Positions 13,050-19,776 of a stretch of DNA of 21,556 nt are shown here, one piece after another. The position numbers and the translations under genes are program-made. Location of the stretch: assembly GCA_964640325.1 (NCBI GenBank), contig CAZXID010000028.1, positions 1-21,556 on the forward strand. Direction: 5' to 3'. The notes beneath the pieces are model-generated. The model did no database searches. It was not told the DNA's origin and worked only from the letters and a program-made list of their open reading frames with translations. Each line of letters opens with the position of its first letter. The stretch's first letter is position 1. Source of the stretch: DAOQAU01 sp964640325 (GTDB lineage Bacteria > Cyanobacteriota > Vampirovibrionia > Gastranaerophilales > Gastranaerophilaceae).

Positions 13050-14417
13050 TTAATTGTTTAGACTGTGAATAGGTGCAGGGATTCTGCCGCCTCTTTTCAC
13101 AAAAGTCGAAGACGAAAGCTTATTTACAGGCATTATGGGGGCCTCGCCCAACAGCCCTCCGTAGACAGCTTTTTCGCCCACTTTTTTGTCGGGAACGGGG
13201 ATTATTCTCACGGCCGTAGTTTTTTTATTAATCATTCCTATTGCCATCTCATCTGCAATTATTCCTGCAATTGTTTCAACAGGAGTATCTCCCGGAATTG
13301 CAATCATATCAAGCCCCACTGAACAAACAGAAGTCATAGCTTCCAGTTTGTCAAAAGTCAAATGTCCTAATGTCACAGCTTCAATCATTCCGGCATCTTC
13401 GGAAACAGGAATAAACGCCCCTGAAAGTCCTCCCACATTTGAGCTTGCCATAATTCCGCCTTTTTTAACCGCATCATTTAGCATCGCAAGCGCTGCGGTT
13501 GTACCGTGCGCCCCTACATGTTCAAGCCCCATGACCTGGAAAATTCCTGCCACACTGTCACCTAAAGCAGGTGTAGGCGCAAGGGATAAATCTACGACTC
13601 CAAAAGGGACTTCAAGTCTTTTGGCAAGTTCTTTTCCTACAAGTTCACCTGTTGAGGTTATTTTATATGAAATTTGTTTAATTTTGTTCGCAAGATCTTC
13701 AAAAATTGCTTCTTTTGGCATTTCTTCAATTGCGGCTCTTATAACCCCGGGGCCTGAAACACCGACATTAAGTGCACATTCGCTTTCCCCATAACCGCTA
13801 TAAGCCCCTGCCATAAAAGGGTTATCACCGACCGAATTGCAAAAACAAACAAGCTTTGCTGCGCCTATTCCGTCTTTTTCAAAAGTCAATTCAGCAGATT
13901 TTTTGATAATTTCAGCCATTTTTAAAACCGCATCCATATTAATGCCTGCTTTTGAAGTCGCAAGGTTTATGGAGGCGCAAACCCTATGGGTTTGCGCCAA
14001 AGCTTCGGGAATGCTTTCGATTAAAGCCTGGTCACCTTTTGTAAACCCTTTTTCTACGAGTGCCGAAAAGCCTCCGATAAAATCTACATTTACTTCTTTT
14101 GCTGCTTTGTCAAGTGTTTTTGCTATTTTTACATAGTCAAACTTTTCGCAGGATTCGCCTATTAGTGAAATTGGAGTCACTGCAATTCTTTTATTTATAA
14201 TAGGTATTGAAAAATCGTTTTCAATTTCTGTTGCAAAAGAGTCCAGATTTTTTGCGTATTTTATAATTTTATTGTAAATTTTTTCGCAAACTTGATCAAT
14301 ATCTTCACAAATGCAATCTCTTAAACTTAAAGAGAGCGTCACGGTTCTTATATCTAAATTGTGAAGTTTAATCATATTAATCGTTTCAAGAATAAAATTT
14401 TCGTTAAAAACCGTCAT
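13050..14417 (-). CDS. UPF0210/DUF711 family protein
   Basis: The protein matches the UPF0210 (DUF711, 'PFL family') proteins in length (455 residues) and in patterns such as the N-terminal LDIRTVTLSLSLRDC, the Gly-rich GVSGPGVIRAA and GAHGTTAALAMLNDAVKKGG, and the terminal FVKRGGRIPAP. The family has a fold related to pyruvate formate-lyase, but its reaction is unknown, and the C-terminal glycyl-radical signature of true PFL is absent here. I chose the ATG at 14417 because AAAAGGGG precedes it and a TATAAT lies upstream at a normal distance. A longer frame to 14507 runs through that promoter. In many bacteria the gene sits next to a small ACT-domain (UPF0237) gene; none is adjacent here. Confidence 0.92.
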   Translation of the reverse strand: MTVFNENFILETINMIKLHNLDIRTVTLSLSLRDCICEDIDQVCEKIYNKIIKYAKNLDSFATEIENDFSIPIINKRIAVTPISLIGESCEKFDYVKIAKTLDKAAKEVNVDFIGGFSALVEKGFTKGDQALIESIPEALAQTHRVCASINLATSKAGINMDAVLKMAEIIKKSAELTFEKDGIGAAKLVCFCNSVGDNPFMAGAYSGYGESECALNVGVSGPGVIRAAIEEMPKEAIFEDLANKIKQISYKITSTGELVGKELAKRLEVPFGVVDLSLAPTPALGDSVAGIFQVMGLEHVGAHGTTAALAMLNDAVKKGGIMASSNVGGLSGAFIPVSEDAGMIEAVTLGHLTFDKLEAMTSVCSVGLDMIAIPGDTPVETIAGIIADEMAIGMINKKTTAVRIIPVPDKKVGEKAVYGGLLGEAPIMPVNKLSSSTFVKRGGRIPAPIHSLNN

Positions 14418-14441
14418 AGCCGCCCCTTTTCTTTTTTGCAA

Positions 14442-14450
14442 ATTATAACA
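14442..14450 (-). promoter_or_regulatory. Extended -10 promoter of the DUF711 gene
   Basis: On the minus strand TGTTATAAT is a full extended -10 (TGn plus TATAAT at 14442-14447). It lies 24 bases before the ATG at 14417, with AAAAGGGG between. Its position rules out the longer start at 14507. Confidence 0.6.
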
Positions 14451-14485
14451 CGAAAAATAGCTGTGGATCGCGAAAATTTTTTTGA

Positions 14486-14514
14486 TTGATTTTTTATATA
14501 AAATCATATATTAT
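14486..14514 (+). promoter_or_regulatory. Candidate promoter of glgA
   Basis: TTGATT (14486-14491, four of six) and TATTAT (14509-14514, five of six) are 17 bases apart. Transcription would begin near 14521, giving a leader of about 29 bases that carries AAGGAT (14538-14543) before the ATG at 14550. Confidence 0.5.
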
Positions 14515-14549
14515 TTATACACGGGTTGTATTTTTACAAGGATTTTTAG

Positions 14550-15995
14550 ATGAAAGTATTATTTGCCTCGGCCGAAGTTGTGCCTTTTGCCAAAGTCGGA
14601 GGGCTTGCAGATGTAGTCGGAAGCTTGCCTAAATATTTGGATAAAAACACTGAAATAGCTGTTTTTATGCCGCTTTACGGCTGCATAGACAAAGAAAAAT
14701 ATAATATTAAAATGCTTGAAAATTCCCGCCTGCAAATAAGTTTCGGGTGGAGCGAAAATATTTTCAATCTTTATATAGGACAATTACCCGGAACAAAAAT
14801 TAACGTTTTTTTCATTGATAATTCAAAATATTTTTCTTGTTTTAACAGTGTTTATCCTTATAATATCGACGAGAGATACAATCAAGAGCGTTTTATAGCT
14901 TTTTCAAGGGCGATTTTAGAATACACTCAGCTTTTGAATTTCAAGCCCGATATAATTCATGCAAACGATTGGCACACAGGGATGATTCCGGTTTATTTGA
15001 AGACAACTTACAAAAACAATGAATTCTTCAAAAATACAAAAACTGTTTTTTCTATCCATAATCTTGCCTATCAGGGAATGTTTTACGACGACGTGCTTGA
15101 TTTTGCGCAAATTCCAAAAGATGAAGTTATGTATTCCTGGGGCGTTGAACTTTTCGGGCACGTAAATTGGATGAGAGGCGCGATAAATTATTCGGATAAA
15201 ATTGTTGCAGTATCGCCCACTTATGCAAAGGAAATTCAAACTCCAGAAGGCGGATATCACATAGATTGTACCCTAAGAGATAATTCTCATAAACTTGTCG
15301 GAATCTTAAACGGAATTGATACAAAAGAATTTGACCCTAAAACCGACAAATTAATTCCTAAAAACTTTGACAAACATGATTTGGCAGGTAAAGTCGCCTG
15401 TAAAAAGCTTTTGTGTGAAAAATTTAATCTTAAATACAAAAAAACACGCCCAATGATTGGTATGGTCTCAAGAATGACAGAGCAAAAGGGATTTGAGTTA
15501 TTTTGGGGAATTGATGAAGAATTAAAAAAATTAAAAGCCGATTTTGTGATTTTAGGTACAGGAAATATGTGGTACGAAGACCATTTTAACTGGCTTTCAA
15601 AGACAACAGATAATGTTCGCGCGCACTTAAGTTTTTCGCATGAAATTGCAAATCAGATTTATGCGGGCTGCGATATGTTTTTGATGCCAAGCAAATTTGA
15701 ACCTTGCGGACTGAGTCAAATGATAGCAATGCGCTATGGCACTTTGCCTGTTGTCAGGACAACCGGAGGACTGGAAGACAGTGTTGTGGGGCATCCGCTT
15801 AAAAAAGCAAACGGATTTAAGTTTTGGGATTATGATTCAACCAATATGCTCAACGGAATTAAGTACGCAATAGGCGTTTTTAAAAATCAGGATGAATGGG
15901 CAGGGCTTGTAAAATCAGCGATGAACTACGATTACAGCTGGAAAAAAAGCGCAAAGCACTACATGGATGTTTACGAAAGCCTTTTGAATTCATAA
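14550..15995 (+). CDS. glgA: Glycogen synthase (ADP-glucose type, GT5)
   Basis: GlgA adds glucose from ADP-glucose to growing alpha-1,4-glucan (glycogen). The 481-residue protein has the GT5 N-terminal signature KVGGLADVVG (Lys15), then HANDWHTG (137-144), the nucleotide-sugar site SRMTEQKG (307-314) and the catalytic EPCGL (384-388) followed by TGGLEDSV (405-412). The length is normal. The ATG has AAGGAT six bases upstream. No other glycogen gene (glgB, glgC, glgP) is adjacent, so the pathway is scattered. The gene is divergent from DUF711, and its stop overlaps by six bases the stop of the convergent repeat protein, leaving no room for a terminator between them. Confidence 0.97.
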   Translation: MKVLFASAEVVPFAKVGGLADVVGSLPKYLDKNTEIAVFMPLYGCIDKEKYNIKMLENSRLQISFGWSENIFNLYIGQLPGTKINVFFIDNSKYFSCFNSVYPYNIDERYNQERFIAFSRAILEYTQLLNFKPDIIHANDWHTGMIPVYLKTTYKNNEFFKNTKTVFSIHNLAYQGMFYDDVLDFAQIPKDEVMYSWGVELFGHVNWMRGAINYSDKIVAVSPTYAKEIQTPEGGYHIDCTLRDNSHKLVGILNGIDTKEFDPKTDKLIPKNFDKHDLAGKVACKKLLCEKFNLKYKKTRPMIGMVSRMTEQKGFELFWGIDEELKKLKADFVILGTGNMWYEDHFNWLSKTTDNVRAHLSFSHEIANQIYAGCDMFLMPSKFEPCGLSQMIAMRYGTLPVVRTTGGLEDSVVGHPLKKANGFKFWDYDSTNMLNGIKYAIGVFKNQDEWAGLVKSAMNYDYSWKKSAKHYMDVYESLLNS

Positions 15996-16922
15996 AACAC
16001 AAGCAAGTATCATCAAAACTATTGCTCCGATTTGCATTGCCGTTGACATGTGTTGTGCAAATTTGTTTCCGTCATATTTTTTGGCGCTCTTTTTTGCCTG
16101 CTGAGCGCTTGCAATTCGAGCCATTCTGGTCTGAGGGTCATCCTGTACAAAACTTGTGCTGAAAACCTTTGCTTCAAGCCTTGTAAGCCTATTCTCAACG
16201 GTATCTTCAGGAAAAGCCTTTTTAAATAAAGATTTTTCCAGTGATGTAAGCGGTGCTCTTATATCTGCATTGCTTTCGTAGTCATCAAAATTATCGCCGA
16301 AATCTTTTTGAGAAAAATTGTTTGGCGCAGCAGCTCCGCTCATTGTCCCTTGCATCGGCAAATTATCAAGGTCTTCGGGGCTGTAAAAATAATCATTTTC
16401 CTTGGGGCCTTCGCTGAGTCTGGTTTCGGGCAAAATTCTGGCCTTTAGCCTGTCAACTCTGGAGTTTAAGCTTTCATCGGGAAAACTCTTGTTAAAGGCT
16501 TTTTGCTCCAAGTTTGAAAGACGCTTGTTAATTTCAAGGTTTTTGTATTCTGTTTTAAAAATTTCATTTTCTAGATTATTTACTATGGGATAATTTATAT
16601 TAGGGTCTGCTTTGGGGACATCCGCCTTGATTTCCCCTTCCTCTTCTGCAAAAGTGTCTCTTTTGGGCTTTATTTCCTGACCTATTAAATCAGCCGATAA
16701 ATCCTTTTTTAACCGTTCAATGCGTGTATTTATAGGTTGGGAGTAAGACTTTCCGTAAACATTTTCTTCAATGCGGCTAAGACGGGCCTCATCGGTTTGG
16801 GTTTCGTATTGAATTCCAAAAAGCGAAGTTTCCATTTTTGAAATAATTGAACAAAATTGACTCTGTGCAAAAACTCCCCCGCAAAGTGCAAAATATAAAA
16901 TTATAATCAGTAATTCTTTCAT
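15990..16922 (-). CDS. Exported protein with six ~23-residue repeats
   Basis: The 310-residue protein has a signal peptide or N-terminal anchor (residues 1-19, VFAQ cleavage-like site) and a C-terminal hydrophobic helix (296-310). Between them lie three pairs of a repeat of about 23 residues, starting near 30, 53, 117, 140, 228 and 251. The shared pattern is Leu-Glu, two or three residues, hydrophobic-Phe/Tyr, three, Phe/Tyr, six or seven, Arg, two, Arg/Asn, Leu/Ile. Compare METSLFGIQY, LENEIFKTEY and LEKSLFKKAF. The pairs are joined by acidic, Asn/Pro-rich linkers. The start at 16922 has GGGG seven bases upstream. It is probably an envelope protein held at both ends in, or near, the membrane. 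I do not know its function. Confidence 0.85.
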   Translation of the reverse strand: MKELLIIILYFALCGGVFAQSQFCSIISKMETSLFGIQYETQTDEARLSRIEENVYGKSYSQPINTRIERLKKDLSADLIGQEIKPKRDTFAEEEGEIKADVPKADPNINYPIVNNLENEIFKTEYKNLEINKRLSNLEQKAFNKSFPDESLNSRVDRLKARILPETRLSEGPKENDYFYSPEDLDNLPMQGTMSGAAAPNNFSQKDFGDNFDDYESNADIRAPLTSLEKSLFKKAFPEDTVENRLTRLEAKVFSTSFVQDDPQTRMARIASAQQAKKSAKKYDGNKFAQHMSTAMQIGAIVLMILACVL

Positions 16923-17043
16923 AAATTTACCCCGTTTTCAGGATAAAAATTATTGAAAGAAATTCCCATTACACAGCGTCTTTATTTAAAAAAAGAAAAA
17001 ATTAGCACAATTATTTAAGCAGAAAGTAGTATGAAATATTACC

Positions 17044-17640
17044 CTAAAATTCAATTCCTTTTCTTGCAATAATTCCGGTGTCCCAATAATGCTTTACGGG
17101 CTCAATTTTTGATACAAGATGAGCTATTTCAATCACTTTTTCGTTGGCATTTCTTCCGGTTAAAACAATTTCCATTGCTTTAGGTTTATTTTTTAAAACC
17201 TCCACAACTTCATCAATATCTATTATGCCCAAATCAATTGCTATATTTATTTCATCAAGAATTATAAGCTGGTATTTGTTTCCCTTTATGGCTTTTTTTG
17301 CAAGTTCCCAGCCTTTTTTAATCTCTATTTCATCTTCGTTAGATTTATTGTGTGAGTATACAATTCTATCTAATCCTGCCTGTACGATTTTTAGATTATT
17401 GGAAATATCTTTTGAGAGGTTTCTGAAAGAAACCAGCTCACCGTAGTTATCTCCGCCTTTTGTAAACATAACCAAAAGAACTTTCCATTTTCTGCCCAAA
17501 GCCCTCATGGCAAGACCTAATGAAGCGGTAGTCTTGCCTTTTCCGTTTCCTGTGTAAATCTGGATGTAACCGTGCTGTTCCCAGGTCGGGTTTATTAAAT
17601 TTCCGTTCTTGATTTTTTTAATCATCTTATCTTGTTTCAT
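17044..17640 (-). CDS. cobO: ATP:corrinoid adenosyltransferase (CobO/BtuR/CobA type)
   Basis: This enzyme transfers the adenosyl group of ATP to cob(I)alamin or cob(I)yrinic acid a,c-diamide, giving adenosylcobalamin forms. The 198-residue protein has the P-loop GNGKGKTT (31-38), the family block LDEINIAIDLG (from 128), TGRNA (161-165) and the typical end TGIIARKGIEF. This is the CobA family and not the PduO or EutT types. The start is the ATG at 17640; GGGGAA lies very close, and an alternative ATG at 17625 is possible. A TATAAT ends ten bases before 17640, so the leader is only about four bases and no cobalamin riboswitch fits. No other B12 gene is adjacent. Confidence 0.95.
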   Translation of the reverse strand: MKQDKMIKKIKNGNLINPTWEQHGYIQIYTGNGKGKTTASLGLAMRALGRKWKVLLVMFTKGGDNYGELVSFRNLSKDISNNLKIVQAGLDRIVYSHNKSNEDEIEIKKGWELAKKAIKGNKYQLIILDEINIAIDLGIIDIDEVVEVLKNKPKAMEIVLTGRNANEKVIEIAHLVSKIEPVKHYWDTGIIARKGIEF

Positions 17641-17650
17641 TTCCCCATTT

Positions 17651-17656
17651 ATTATA
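17651..17656 (-). promoter_or_regulatory. -10 element of the adenosyltransferase gene
   Basis: TATAAT on the minus strand lies ten bases before the ATG at 17640, so the expected transcript has a leader of about four bases. It overlaps by two bases the opposite -10 element at 17655-17660, so the two divergent promoters should compete for polymerase. Confidence 0.5.
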
Positions 17657-17660
17657 TATT
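17655..17660 (+). promoter_or_regulatory. -10 element of the cyclo-ligase gene, leaderless spacing
   Basis: TATATT is followed by six A residues and then the ATG at 17667. Transcription is expected to begin at or beside the start codon. No Shine-Dalgarno lies upstream. Confidence 0.45.
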
Positions 17661-17666
17661 AAAAAA

Positions 17667-18200
17667 ATGATTCAAAAGGAAGTTTTGCGTACCAAATGTA
17701 AAGAAATAAGAAAATCGCTGAATGTTAATTTTATAAGCGAAAAAATTGTTTCAAAAATTTTTTCGCTTGAAGAATATCAAAAAGCCTGCCATATAATGAT
17801 TTTTTATCCTTTGCAGTATGAAATTAATTTGCTTGGTTTAATGAGGGATTCTTCAAAAAAATTCTATCTTCCAAAAGTCAGTAAACAGGAGCTTTTGGTT
17901 TGTTCTTATCAAACAGATGATAAACTTGTTGATTCAAAATTTAAAACAAAAGAACCGTTATCAAATTCTGTTTCTTCGGATTTGCTTGATATTGTTTTTG
18001 TTCCCGCCGTTGCGGCAGGCAAAAATTTCAACAGACTTGGCTATGGCGGAGGATTTTATGACAGGTTTTTATCAAAAATAGGTTCAAAAACAATTAAAAT
18101 AATAGCAATCCCAGATGTTTTAATTGTTGATAATATACCTTGTGAATCTTTTGATGAATCCGTAAATATAATAATTTCCGAAAAAAGGATTTTAAAATAA
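17667..18200 (+). CDS. 5-formyltetrahydrofolate cyclo-ligase
   Basis: The enzyme (5-FCL, MTHFS, YgfA family) converts 5-formyl-THF to 5,10-methenyl-THF with ATP, returning the stored folate to one-carbon metabolism. The 177-residue protein matches family length and has the signature RLGYGGGFYDRF at 123-134, preceded by the strand DIVFVPAVAAGKNFN. The N-terminal basic residues (K4, R8, R15) fit the ATP site. The ATG at 17667 has no Shine-Dalgarno and sits six bases after a TATATT, so the mRNA is probably leaderless. The start codon lies only 26 bases from that of the divergent adenosyltransferase. A strong terminator follows the stop immediately. Confidence 0.93.
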   Translation: MIQKEVLRTKCKEIRKSLNVNFISEKIVSKIFSLEEYQKACHIMIFYPLQYEINLLGLMRDSSKKFYLPKVSKQELLVCSYQTDDKLVDSKFKTKEPLSNSVSSDLLDIVFVPAVAAGKNFNRLGYGGGFYDRFLSKIGSKTIKIIAIPDVLIVDNIPCESFDESVNIIISEKRILK

Positions 18201-18233
18201 AAAAGACCCGCAATAAAAAATTGCGGGTCTTTT
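18201..18233. terminator. Strong bidirectional intrinsic terminator
   Basis: Arms AAAAGACCCGCAAT (18201-18214) and ATTGCGGGTCTTTT (18220-18233) pair perfectly around an AAAAA loop. A T run continues on the plus strand, and the A run gives a T run on the minus strand. It lies between the convergent cyclo-ligase gene and the gene at 18251-18766 and should end both transcripts. Confidence 0.95.
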
Positions 18234-18250
18234 TTAAAATTAATTATTTA

Positions 18251-18766
18251 TTAGCCTAGGCCGAATTTAGGTGCAGATTGTTTAGCTGCCGCGTCTTCGC
18301 CTTTGTTCAATTCTTCAAGTTCTGTATTAAGTAATTTTAATTGCTCATCTAATTTAGTTTTTTCAAGAGTTATCTTTTTCTCTTTTTCGTTCAAAATATT
18401 TTTTTCAATTTCTTGGTATCTTCCACGTTCTCTGTCATAAAGTTGTTTAAAAACAAGTTGTTGGTATTGTTGACTATACTGAGGGGCGACGTTGTTCATT
18501 TGCCCTGAAGCCTGGTACATTGAAAATTGTTGCCTTGCAGATGCCATCGCTCCGTTATGAGAAGTCATCATAAAGTTTGACATTCTGTCAAAAACCGAAA
18601 CGGGAGCATTTGTCAGATCACTGAGTGATATATTCCCGTCAGCGATACTTGATGAGTAGCTGTGCAAATCATTTAAAAGTTGCTGGAGTTTAACTACCTT
18701 TAACTCAAGATCAAATTTTCTTCGGATTACATCCTGTTTGCGATATGCGAAAATCAAGAAACCCAT
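18251..18766 (-). CDS. Unknown coiled-coil protein
   Basis: The 171-residue protein begins at ATG 18766 with GGAG about seven bases upstream. The N-terminal MGFLIFAYRKQ is hydrophobic but short. Residues 13-34 form a first helix rich in Leu and Lys. Residues 60-100 are Met/Gln/Ser-rich, with runs such as FMMTSHNGAMASARQQF and QYSQQYQQL. Residues 110-155 are a clear coiled coil (YQEIEKNILNEKEKKITLEK and on), and the tail ends KFGLG. This could be a structural or assembly protein, for example one that oligomerises at the membrane, but I do not recognise it. Its leader contains a triple TTAACC repeat. A shared terminator separates it from the convergent cyclo-ligase gene. Confidence 0.8.
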   Translation of the reverse strand: MGFLIFAYRKQDVIRRKFDLELKVVKLQQLLNDLHSYSSSIADGNISLSDLTNAPVSVFDRMSNFMMTSHNGAMASARQQFSMYQASGQMNNVAPQYSQQYQQLVFKQLYDRERGRYQEIEKNILNEKEKKITLEKTKLDEQLKLLNTELEELNKGEDAAAKQSAPKFGLG

Positions 18767-18789
18767 TTTCCAACTCCTACCAAATTAAA

Positions 18790-18811
18790 TTAACCTTAAC
18801 CTTAACCTTAC
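18790..18811. repeat. Tandem hexamer repeat in a gene leader
   Basis: TTAACC occurs three times in a row at 18790-18807, followed by TTAC. On the coding strand of the downstream gene (18251-18766) this is GGTTAA repeated three times. It begins just after a TATATA-type -10 region and ends about 25 bases before the start codon, so it probably lies in the untranslated leader. Confidence 0.7.
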
Positions 18812-18878
18812 ATATATAAAAACATTTGATTTTTTAAAATTGCTCTTTTGTTGTTTTAGTTTAATTTTATTTGATTTG

Positions 18879-18910
18879 CTGTAAAATTCATATATAACTG
18901 AATTTTACAG
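18879..18910. repeat. Perfect 12-bp inverted repeat
   Basis: CTGTAAAATTCA (18879-18890) and TGAATTTTACAG (18899-18910) are exact inverse complements around an eight-base spacer. It lies in the 249-base space between two minus-strand genes. No T run follows on the minus strand, so it is not a standard terminator for the upstream gene. It could be a regulator site, an mRNA 3' end structure or a repeat. Confidence 0.75.
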
Positions 18911-19015
18911 GTTTTATCCTTGAATGATTATTTAAAAAATATATATTAAATAACTACTCAATATGTAATAAGTGCCTATTTATTTGTAACAAAATGTTAA
19001 GAAAATTCCAAAAAC

Positions 19016-19624
19016 CTAAGAATTTCTGCCTGATAAAGCAAACAATCTAAACATATTTTTATCGTCTAAATAAATTTGGTTATTTTCAAGCAGTTTTAAA
19101 GCCGTGCTCGGAGTTAAGTGTTTTGTATCCTTTGTATACTTATAAATTAATGCGTTTATTTCTTTTTTCATTTTTGAATCCAATGCAAAGTAGGACATTA
19201 CAACATCACCGAAATTATTTTGATGAGAATAAACTTGTGCAAATGTTTTAGGCGGAAGCACTTTATTTATTTCCTTTAGTTTTTTTGCACTTACTGTATA
19301 AGCTGGTAAACTGCCGAATTTATTTTCTGCTGTATATATTTGTTCAAGAATTTCCGGATAAAAAGACAATTCCTTGTTCATTTTTTTAATTTCAGCCGCA
19401 TTTGCTTTGTGCGCAAAAGTATTTTTATTTTCATCTTTTGTTAAATATTTTGCTTTTAGCTGTTGCGTTTCTCCTAAGAAATCAAAATCATCATCTTGGC
19501 ATTCTTTTCTTATGGACAATTCATCTTTTAAAGAGACGTATTGAGAAAAATTATTTTTTGCAAAAGTTGGGGAATAATTATTTGTGTACGAATTTTTAAA
19601 ATTTGAAATCAAACTGACTTTCAT
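19016..19624 (-). CDS. Unknown protein with a lineage-type N-terminus
   Basis: The protein has 202 residues from the ATG at 19624, which has GAGGT five bases upstream. A GTG 21 bases earlier is in frame but would overlap that site. The first ~30 residues (SNFKNSYTNNYSPTFAKNNF) are polar with a short Pro-Thr-Phe-Ala-Lys-Asn motif. Similar polar leaders with a conserved Phe-based motif are common in hypothetical proteins of Gastranaerophilales (recalled, not verified). The rest is helical, with segments EIKKMNKELSFYPEILEQIY and TPSTALKLLENNQIYLDDKN, and has no membrane helix. I assign no function. The next gene upstream, PPi-phosphofructokinase, diverges. Confidence 0.78.
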   Translation of the reverse strand: MKVSLISNFKNSYTNNYSPTFAKNNFSQYVSLKDELSIRKECQDDDFDFLGETQQLKAKYLTKDENKNTFAHKANAAEIKKMNKELSFYPEILEQIYTAENKFGSLPAYTVSAKKLKEINKVLPPKTFAQVYSHQNNFGDVVMSYFALDSKMKKEINALIYKYTKDTKHLTPSTALKLLENNQIYLDDKNMFRLFALSGRNS

Positions 19625-19745
19625 AGTTACCTCACATTTCTTCACGATATTTTAAAATACTAACAAAAAAAAAGTTGCTATCACACAATTAATTGATACA
19701 AAATTTAACTTTAATGCAAAGTCAAGGTTTATTTTTATTGTAAAA

Positions 19746-19770
19746 TATAATCATGTTACAAAAGCAGGAG
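19746..19770 (+). promoter_or_regulatory. -10 element and ribosome site that fix the pfp start
   Basis: TATAAT (19746-19751) lies one base before an ATG at 19753, so that ATG would lie upstream of the transcript start. AGGAG (19766-19770) lies six bases before the ATG at 19777. The second ATG is therefore the real start. No good -35 is visible. Confidence 0.55.
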
Positions 19771-19776
19771 AACTAT

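Noticed and set aside
13186..13794. Open frame of about 200 codons antisense to the DUF711 gene
   Set aside because: It mirrors the codon pattern of a clear coding gene on the other strand, its composition is Ser/Pro/Ala-rich as shadows are, and it lacks a ribosome site.
17641..17666. Cobalamin riboswitch before the adenosyltransferase gene
   Set aside because: Only 26 bases separate it from the divergent gene, so no riboswitch fits.
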